Shown here piece by piece: positions 55,756 through 64,000 of a DNA stretch of 64,000 nucleotides. The position numbers and the translations under genes were made by a program. Source of the DNA: Pseudofabraea citricarpa (taxonomy: Eukaryota > Ascomycota > Leotiomycetes > Helotiales > Dermateaceae); NCBI GenBank assembly GCA_029641185.1, contig JAPWGK010000016.1, positions 558,001-622,000 of the forward strand, written 5' to 3'. The notes under the pieces were generated by a model that saw only the letters and a list, made by a program, of their open reading frames with translations, was not told the DNA's origin and did no database searches. The first letter of the stretch is position 1. Each line of letters begins with the position of its first letter.

Positions 55756-57676
55756 CTTGAATAGATTTTTGGGGTTTTCGAGTTTAGTGAAAAACTGAAA
55801 AAGGTGAATTATTTGGTTGGTTGGTTTGGTTGGTGTGAAATGAGTGAGTGAGTGAGTGAGTGAATGGACGGATTAGAGCAATCTATCGGGATCTCTTTGG
55901 TGAAAGAATGTGGGGTAGTTGGATGGTGAAAGGGAAGGACCGAAGACTGTTGATCTGGTTGGGATGAGGAAGGAAAAGCTCGATTTGGGGAACATGTTGC
56001 GTCTACTTATACTACGTGATGCTGGTTCTTGGGATGCTGGTTTGGAGAGCCAAGATTCTCTGTTACAGCTTCCATCCTGGAGCATCCTTCTTCCCCCTCT
56101 CAACTGGCCCTACCTGCAGCCGAGAAAGCTTGGGGCGCACTTGGTGAAGTTGAGATGAACTGTTACCATACGAAGGAATCCTTGAGGATTGATCCTTCGT
56201 GCTATGGGATGATGCGCATCCGTGTGAGATTAGGCGAGTCTGGTAACCCTGTGTCGGCTGCCACAGGGGGGAACATCTTATCGCTGACCAATTCCAACAA
56301 CGCTCCAACAATCACAGTCCATGAGTTTTAACCACCCCCTATATTCGATGATCAAGACATCTCTTGATTCTCCTCCGTCAAATCAGGAAGAGATCCAAAA
56401 TGTTCTATCGCGAACAGAAAGACAAGGTAAAAGAACAGATCTCGCTAATCTCCGTCTCGCTAGACTTTCTCTCTTATCAGGCATGACTCCGGAAATTTTA
56501 AACCATGTGAGCGGGCCTCAGCTCGATCCTACCGTCGATCCCGCACTCCCGTAATCCAAATTTCTGATAAGCCTCCGGAGATCCCCTTCGATTCTGAAAC
56601 GCATACCTGTCTGCTCGTGCTGTTCCTCCTACGATAGATAATACGGAGTACGGAGTATGTCTTTGATTCTTTGTTTGATTATCAAACGGTTCCACGATAT
56701 ATCAAAGACACGAATATTTGGAGAGGATTTAAAGGAAATAAATGCGAAGATTGTTGAACTATTCACAGATTAATGCAAGCAAAATTCCAATCTGAACTGC
56801 CAAAACCCGAGCACGAACCATCGTGCAGTCGAGTACAAAATTTTAAAATAAAAAAAAAAGGCCAAGAAACTCAGCCACGGCAGATCCTACAACAAAGTCA
56901 AGGACGGGCCCTTCATCCCCTATCTACCCCACAAAACTCAATCCTCCTTGCTTCATCTTCTTGTTCATCACGCAAAACCATGTCGCCCTGTCATCCGAGC
57001 ATGCACACAAGAGCTTCTAGAAGATTAATGCGGGGAAGAGATGGCCCTGTGGGATTGTGACTAGGACGGGACAGGATCTAGGATTTTCGTAAGCCACAAT
57101 GTAGAGCTTTTATCATTTGGAAGAGGATATGATATAGAAAGGCAGAAATTGATGAATGCTATGTCTCCGCATTTCTTTAATTCTTTTTTCAAACCTCCCT
57201 TATGCCAACCCTTCTTCCCCTTCCACTCATCTTTCGTTTTTAGATGCGATAATCAACTGCTTGGTTCCCCCAGACCATAAACTCAAAATTCCAGTCGACA
57301 TGCCAAATTTCGTAAGAGCATTATTCGATCAGCTTAGACCTGAAACAATAACAGTCTACTTTCTGCTCATTAAAATTCTTTACCGTTTATTGTCTTTTCA
57401 CGCAGCCTGTCGTATTGTGGTACCTCTTGATTTTGACTTGAAATCCGAAAGAAAGTCTCGGACGAGTCAAAATGTCCGAAGACCCAGAGGTCTTATGTCA
57501 GGTCTAACACTGACCGAGACGTTCTGAATTAGTATTCAGTATCTAGTAGAACAAAGAGTATTCTATGCCTTTTATCACATAAGATCCAGCCTTAGTAGTA
57601 CATGAAATAACCAAATAACTGTCAGTTCAAGGCGTAGTTGGCATTCGTAGCACAGAAGAATTTATGTATGAAATAG
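55756..57676. other. spacer, nothing supported
   Basis: Starts with the promoter of the secreted protein, including a GAGT repeat at 55843-55862. TACGGAGTACGGAGTA at 56642-56657 is a type of tandem motif often scattered through ascomycete spacers. Frames up to 124 codons (57156-57527) show no family features. Confidence 0.5.
55843..55862. repeat. (GAGT)5 microsatellite
   Basis: Five tandem GAGT units lie about 90 bases upstream of the start of the small secreted protein gene, in its likely 5' leader or promoter. Confidence 0.8.
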
Positions 57677-58533
57677 TAAAAACGCTGATGAGACCTCTGA
57701 GCGACCGAGTTTAGTTACGGAGAAACAAGTAAGCCTGATCAAGTTCAGACTATTCGTGGGACTTGTGTTCTAACACCACCTCTTTTATTGCAGAATGGTC
57801 TTCTTGCAACATATGTCTATGCCAACAACTGGAAAGTATCTATAATTAAATTGCATACAGAGTCGTTCGTTGCAAAATGGCAAGATTGGAGAAGCTGGCT
57901 CAATAGAGATAGATTCTGCGACCGGACAAATGCACGTAAGTCTGCTCGATCTACTCTGGCAGTTTAGTAAAGCCGAGGTTGCTGATTGTGCAGTCGTAGC
58001 TATCTAGACCATGGAGAATCCACCGCTTCGTAACAACAAGCAGTTCCACGGCAGCAGATACGCTTCACCACAAGAATTGAAAACGTTCTTCGGCAATGCA
58101 GACTCTCGACGCTCCACATACTTTTTGCATCTATCTCTTCTCAAGTCAAGTAGCAGGGAAGAGTAGCCATCTTTCAAGATTGGTTTGCTGCGGTTCTTGC
58201 AACTCTGGTACATCTGCCCCCAATGGTTGGGTCCATTGTTATTGCCTGGGTTGTGTGGAATGAGTATTATATCTATGGTGAGCTTGCCGGAGCTACAGGC
58301 CACGACGGAAAGTTTTTCGGGCCAACATACCTGGCTCGTTGAGTACCGTCTCGTCGCCCAAGAAAAACATATTCTTGATTATCACTCTAGTAACACTGAC
58401 AACAAGAGTAATACTAACAACGGCATTAAAAGATAAGACAAAAAAACGGGAAGACATGCTGCCGGCCGTGGGATCAGCCGTTGAAAGACGCTGGCTTTCC
58501 TTAACGGTGCATGGCTCTTGGAACTCCTGCTGA
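57677..58533 (+). pseudogene. decayed multi-exon gene for a membrane protein, family unknown
   Basis: Coding-like segments bounded by good splice sites can be traced: a possible first exon 57677-57728 (GTAAGC donor), 57794-57935 (donor GTAAGT; reads NGLLATYVYANNWKVSIIK), then 57994 onwards, where the frame meets TAG at 58005-58007 immediately before ACCATGGAG and continues as NPPLRNNKQFHGSRYASPQE. Near 58150-58165 the frame must slip to read AIFQDWFAAVLATLVHLPPM and then SIVIAWVVWNEYYIY, a membrane-type segment; a GTGAGC donor at 58278 and a TCACTCTAG acceptor at 58390 join to VTLTTRVILTTALK and a charged tail ending at 58533. Protein-like composition across matching splice sites argues for a former gene; one stop and one frame slip argue that it is dead. 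I could not name the family. Confidence 0.42.
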
Positions 58534-59094
58534 TTCAAATGCTTTTGTCTGACGCGGAAAAGTAATTGCGGAGAGTGCTACTGCTCTGCAGCCTATTCTA
58601 GATCGCTAGCCAGCAGGTGGAACAGATATTTGTATGGGCAGGTTAAGCTACATGTGCAAGCTGGATTCATCACATGGAATGTAATCACATGATTGTCAAA
58701 CATTGTCTTGGTACTTTGTGTTTGTGTAACACCAACCTTTTGTGTAACACATAATTTTACCGACAAGGAAAGTGGGAAGTCCCTGCCTTGTTTGCAAATT
58801 CAGAAGGCTGCAGAAGTAAGTCGCTGTCATTAAGGTAAAGAATCTCCATCGAACTTGAAATATTTACAAGCTTTCCAATAGAGATGTTCCTTCCATACTT
58901 GACACAATTGCCCATGACGGCATCGCGGGGGAGATGTATCGCATTTGGAATGATTGCATGATTGTCTCGGAGCCACGCGGGTCATAAAAGCCTCCTTGCA
59001 TTAGTGGCTTCTTTGTTTATGTGTGTTGCGTCCCTTGGTTTTGGAATAAAGAGCAAAATAATTATCGACAAGAGTGGCCAACAAAACTTCCGAA
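58534..59094. other. spacer upstream of glycosyltransferase-like gene
   Basis: No frame is supported. The direct repeat TTTGTGTAACAC appears twice near 58719-58750. The right end holds the next promoter. Confidence 0.5.
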
Positions 59095-60514
59095 ATGCTA
59101 ACTCAATTTCCACGGCTGCGTCTGGTCACGCGTGGCTTTCTATTTCTTATTCTCTGTGGCCTGCTGTGGACGCTTCTGCCCTACGATAATGGCCTTGTTC
59201 TTCTCTTCCGATGGCATTTCAATAACGCTCATTATGCCTTGACCTCAAACAATGCATGGTTGTTCGATTCACCTGTCTTTCCTCTCGATAGGGATGAAAT
59301 TGGCCTCATCGTTAAGACTGGGTTTTCGACGCAAAATAGACTCCTTCCAATGCTGGATGTCTTCCAAGACGCGCATCTTCATGGTAACATTGTTCTCGTC
59401 GGTGATTACTCTACAGCAGGGTTGCATTCCAACCACAGCCGTCTACAGCTACCCGTCTACAATGCTTTAGCTTCCATGGTCGAGAGTGGGTATTTAGTAT
59501 CACGCCCAGATGCACCGCGCTTGCAGTATTATTCCAATCTGACAGCGGCAATCTCTGATGGGAACACGGAATTAGCACATACAATTGGGCAAACTCATGG
59601 ATGGGAATTAGACATAATGAAGGCAAGTCCTCCCTGCCTTCATTTTACTCCCACTACGTTTTCCTCATTCGTCCTTTTCGAATGAATTCGTGCATCATCT
59701 AAACTCAATATAGCATATTTCTGGTCTCGAACTCGGGTATAAATTGATGCCGCATAAAAAGTGGTACGTCTTGCTGGACGATGACACCTACCTCTTGAAC
59801 ACCTCTCTCAAATCGGTTCTCGAACGCCTCGATCCATCCGTGTTATATTATATTGGGAATGCGGTCGGTGATTACAAAGCGCGGTTTGCACACGGGGGCT
59901 CTGCTGTGGTGTTCTCGCGAGCAGCCATGGATCGCATCTTCCTGGACAACACCGAGGTAGTCTCGAGAGCCCATCTCGAATCTCTCGATGCCCGCTTTGG
60001 AGACAAGCTTATTGCTACTACGGCAATGAAAACGGGCATATATCTGGACGAGAGGTATGTCCGCCACTTTAACGGAGAGCCTCCCCGAGCGACACGTATA
60101 CGGAGAGACAGATTCTGTGTACCGATCATATCGTTTCACAACATGTCCCCATCGCAGATGCTGGATGCCAGAAAAATGTTCGAAGGCGCTGTGGACCCCA
60201 TTTCGTGGATCGATGTGTGGAATAAATATAAAGCGCCTGCGTTGGACAATTCCCTTGTGGATCCTATTCGATCCAGTTGGGACCACGTTGGCAGGTTGGA
60301 TGAGGCTACCATGACCGTAGATAATGTTAAGTCAAAAGAGCAATGTCTCCAGATTTGTAATACTCATGGCTCCACTTGCTTGGCTTGGACTTGGGAAGCG
60401 AATAGTCTGGCTTGCCATGTCAGCCCCTGGATGATTGTTGGAGAAGCGGCCGATGGAAAGACATCTGGAATTAATACCCCAAAAGCAATAAGTCTACAAG
60501 ACGATTGTAGCTGA
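59095..60514 (+). CDS. type II membrane glycosyltransferase-like protein (GT31/fringe-like)
   Basis: Exons 59095-59622 and 59714-60514 give 442 residues. The intron begins with GC (AAG|GCAAGT) and ends with TAG, a GC-AG intron; the join gives IMKHISGLELGYKLMPHKKW. I start at the first ATG (59095); the frame opens further up only with GTG. A short basic N-terminus precedes one hydrophobic anchor (GFLFLILCGLLWTLLP), then a lumenal domain: EIGLIVKTGFSTQNRLLPML, the metal-binding WYVLLDDDTYLL with DDD at 198-200, GGSAVVFSRAAMDRIF and PIISFHNMSPSQM. This is the order of fringe/GT31-type transferases of the Golgi. The C-terminal 100 residues contain a PAN/apple-like cysteine pattern (EQCLQICNTHGSTCLAW). 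Donor and acceptor sugars are unknown. Confidence 0.85.
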
Positions 60515-62470
60515 TAAGTCCACATGTCTAGTAGGCAAAAATACAGATAAATTTCGATACAATTACCATTCATGTCTGAAGCGGCTGTACTTGGCTACGC
60601 TTTATAAACGTTGTATTTCCAACCTCTTGATATTCTTCATTAGTAGACAAGTGAATCTTTAATCCTCCCGTATACTTTGACTGCAGTCCTTCGATGAAAA
60701 AGAAAAGGATGAAACTGATAGGCAAGCAGACATGAAGGGTAGTCGAGGAAGTGTTGATGAATTGGGTATCATGACCGAAATATTAACATGATGAAAGAGC
60801 ACTCAATTATATCCTACGCAATTCCAACCTGGGAGATCAGTCACCAGTCATTATCAAAGAGAAAGGCCATTTGTTGTAGCACTAACTCAGAGATATATCC
60901 CCTTGTAAACCACATAAAAAGAAGCCTTTCGTACCTAGCTTCTAACGAGTTATCTTGTTACTTGGATAAACAGTAGCAACTAAAGTAGAAGTTATACGTA
61001 TCAAACCTGATCTTTAAAGGGGCCAGGTCTTGCTAGCTATTAGTAACTGCAAGGTTATAACCCGCCTTTAGTATTAACTACTTTACCTATATTACAGCTC
61101 GGTATACCAAGCTCGCTTAATATATTAGTGGTTCTCCAACCACAAGACCAAAAGGACTTAGGCTTTAAACTGCTCTATATAAAAAAAAGCTCATAGAGAA
61201 GCAGGCGTAAGATTTGCTGGGTTTCTTTTAAATTCTGGCTATGGAGTTCAAAGCTATGTTCAATACATACATCCCTGGTGGTTCAAAGTAGTTCAATGAT
61301 GCAAGCATTGTTTCTTTCTGTCAGAATCAGTGCATGATATTAAGAACCACCTAATAGCAAGTGAAGCCAAGTGGGTATTTCTTGAAATTGTAAGCCGTGA
61401 TTTAGAAACAGAGCAGAAGTCCAACCTGAAGTACAGCTCGTGATCATGGGGACCAATATCCTCGGTGGTTCAAACAGTAACGCTTTAAAATAAACAAATT
61501 CTCTACGACTTATTATTCCTAGGGATCTGACGGGAAGCTCTGCTTATGTAGTAGTATGTATCTATGTAGACTGTTAAGCCCTCTCGCTTAGGGTAGAGGA
61601 GAGGTGTGGCAAAATATACTTGAGCCAGATCATAACACTTCTGTCAAATGCTGTGAACTGATAGTTGCTTTGAACGGAATTACACTAGTACCCCGTTGAC
61701 ATTAGGTACCTATCTAGGTAGGTAGGTAGTCGAGACAACCAGTGAGATCACATGCAGAGTTTAGTCAGCGCGTGATTAGCTGTGCTCGCCCCGGTACTTC
61801 TCGACCTCCCATTTCTCTTCCTCTCTCCTTCTGAAACGTAAAAACCACACCATTTTACACAAACCTACTCCCTTACACCTTGATTTCCTCATACGGTTGC
61901 ATCACTTGGTTAGATCCTTTCGACCTGGACGCAAGATCTGAGTCGAGCAGAAGCAATCTCCCCTACGAGGTCAACGTTTACTACGGGGCATCTTCTGAAA
62001 ACCACCAGGTTCTCCCTAGTCCAACATTTTCAACGGAACGTCTCGCCATAGTCGATAACAGGGACGCTACTTCGTTGCTAAGACCTAGCAAAGATACTCA
62101 ATCAACAGAAGGTTCGTGAGAATACCCCAGCGTCACGATTCCATTCCACTTTACAATCTTCCGTTCCTACCAAACGCTCGTTGAACTTCTTTTTAACAAC
62201 CCAGTTGCACAATCGTCTTCCCGAGAGGTTTGTGTCTTGACAATACCACCTCTTCACTACTCTTTCTCCGCCACTCTTTCTCCGCCACTTTTGGCGGATA
62301 ATACCCAAACACAGTTTCGAGATCTCTTAAGTTGCCGAGACATTACCACAAGATCCGTAAGTTAAACGAGCGTTTTACAAGAGAGATCTAAAACGCATTG
62401 AGAGCTTAGCTAATATGTCTAACGATTCAGGTCGGTTTACCAAGTCGTCAGCAATGCAATAAGTGCCGCC
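60515..62470. other. spacer before the terminal gene
   Basis: AT-rich, stop-rich DNA (60.9-61.6 kb) resembles mutated repeat. An AGGT run lies at 61715-61728. From about 61,800 the sequence becomes C/T-rich and likely belongs to the promoter and leader of the next gene; a frame at 61880-62119 opens with TTG and lacks features. A 14-base unit (CTCTTTCTCCGCCA) is repeated in tandem near 62258-62288. Confidence 0.5.
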
Positions 62471-64000
62471 ATGGAGGAAAATCATTCCACTGCAGCTGCT
62501 CAGAATGCAGCATGCCAGCCTCCAGATAGTGAAACAGACCCTGGCCAGAGTATCTCAGCTCTATTGGCAGAATTTAGAAAGTATGGGTTTGATTTGAGCG
62601 CAGAGTTCTTGAGAGACTGGTACATTAACAAGCACTTCCATCCATTCTTCAATGAGTTCCAGTACAGATACTTGAGGTATCAGAGAAAAGATAAGTGTCC
62701 TCATGCAAGTAAGATCTTAGCAAACCTGGAGTTCAAAGAAGGAAATGGCAAGAGTCATTACACCGATCGTTACTCGAATCGGCTTGAGAATTGCAAGGGC
62801 TGGGCCTCAATTGATTGGTATTCTTACATTGTGGCCAATGTAGAGCTGGTCAATAGCCTTTACAAAGGAGGAATCTTCTATGGGGTATGTTTAGAAGAAC
62901 AGCTTCTTTGAATATCTGCTAACTTTGACTAGAAGACTGAATTCACACAAAAAAAGGACAGATGGATGCTTGTATACCAAGCCGTCAGAAAAGCCATACA
63001 CTCAACCGCTGTAGGCAAAGACTTAGTTTCGGCAGGCATCCAGGGTGATTTTCTGGTACTACCCAAAGAAACCATTTCGAGGGCTCTACAAGACAACAGA
63101 CCTGGTGTTACTTTGATTTGGGGCAACTATCAGCATCCCACGCATGGTGTCCCAAAGGATGGACCTCAGCTTCCACCGAATGGATTCGGCTTGGAAATCA
63201 AAGACGCCTACAACATACACACCCTTGCTGCTCTACGAAACGAAGCAAAGACTGTCTGGGGTTTACAGAACTTCAACCCGAAACTTACCATCGGTGAAAT
63301 GTATACGGTCCAGTCTACACCTGATTTGCACCAGCCAGTTAAGCTCAACTTGGGACAGGTGGAGTGGCAACAAAAACTCCGCCGCATGCTCCCAGGCAAT
63401 TCCAAGAGAGTTTACATCATCATAAACACTGTCAAGGAGATCGGTAAGCCAGAGTGGGCTTCTACAATCTCTAGCAATCTTGAGAGCGTGGAGTCGGTTC
63501 TTGACTTGCCAATTCCCGCACAAGGTCATGGTCTTGATACTGCAGAGAGTGAAGAAGAAATTGTCAAGACGTACGTTACAGAGAATCTGGAATTTGATGG
63601 CAAGTGGTCGTCTGATTATGAATTGATTCATGGCAAAGATGTCGAAAAGTTGAAGGGATCACCACGACCTTACTTGCGTGATATCAATTCGAGAGGTCAT
63701 CAATATCATCTGCTATTTGATCTTACCAAGACAAAATATGGCTACGCGATGGCGGACGCTACCCTCAAGGAACACTGCATTGCCCAATTCAATTCTGAAG
63801 ATGAAGCTAAGCTGGGACTCTTGTGGCAAGAAGAGTTGGAAAAATCTGGACTAACCGCAGACGAGATTGATGCTAAGGCCAGCTTTGTGGAAGAGGCTGC
63901 AACGATCGGAAACGTTCAGCTCGCTGCATCGCAAGAGAATGCTAGAGTGAAATTCAATCTGTACCAAAGTTGGATGGACAATGTTGAATGCCAAGAAGGG
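62471..64000 (+). CDS. unrecognised large protein, 5' part only
   Basis: The start lies in an excellent context (GCCGCCATGG). Exon 1 (62471-62884) encodes 138 residues; a 48-nt intron (GTATGT donor, ACTAG acceptor) joins in phase 0 to an exon that opens at 62933 and stays open to the window end, 494 residues in total so far. Exon 1 includes ISALLAEFRKYGFDLSAEFL and WYINKHFHPFFNEFQYRYLR; exon 2 includes DRWMLVYQAVRKAIHS, KLTIGEMYTVQSTPDLHQPV and a Glu/Lys-rich helical part. The composition is soluble, with no signal peptide or membrane segment. I recognise no domain. Some fungal helicase-like proteins have long N-terminal regions of this character, but no helicase motif is reached before the window ends. 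Confidence 0.8.

Overview
The window is nuclear DNA of a filamentous ascomycete (Pezizomycotina). The evidence is gene structure (short GT-AG introns of about 45-90 nt, Kozak-type starts), the protein set (AA9 lytic polysaccharide monooxygenase, WSC/DUF1996 secreted proteins, fungal NB-ARC/TPR receptor, Dal5-type MFS carrier, OPT carrier) and long gene-poor, AT-rich spacers. A leotiomycete is a guess only. Exon-intron structures were built by hand from splice signals and frame continuity; all are predictions.

Left part (1-19 kb): a UPF1-like SF1 helicase with C-terminal zinc knuckles; a Dal5-type MFS transporter converging on a secreted DUF1996 protein; a 3-kb spacer; an NLR-type receptor gene (SesB-like hydrolase, NB-ARC, TPR) that is broken by one frameshift and one stop codon; and an OPT-family transporter.

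Middle (19-36 kb): a gene-poor, AT-rich 5.8-kb stretch with a 34-nt poly(C) run and an intron-containing tRNA-like gene; then a small alpha/beta hydrolase, an eight-exon amino-acid permease and a TauD-type dioxygenase transcribed in the same direction (possibly a small nutrient-use module), and an NTF2/SnoaL-like protein.

Right part (36-64 kb): a flavin-dependent halogenase-like enzyme with a C-terminal zinc ribbon, an alpha-amylase (GH13) without visible signal peptide, a second DUF1996 protein carrying a WSC domain, a conserved-looking unknown protein, replication factor C subunit 3, an AA9 LPMO, a small secreted 10-cysteine protein (minus strand), a decayed multi-exon membrane-protein gene, a type II membrane glycosyltransferase-like protein with a GC-AG intron, and the 5' part of an unrecognised gene that runs off the window.

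No genome-defence island, CRISPR array, intact transposon or clear biosynthetic cluster was seen. The most noteworthy items are the broken NLR, the decayed gene at 57.7-58.5 kb, the halogenase/zinc-ribbon fusion, the tRNA-like gene with a long insertion, and a cluster of TACTGTA-type sites in the long spacer upstream of the WSC gene.
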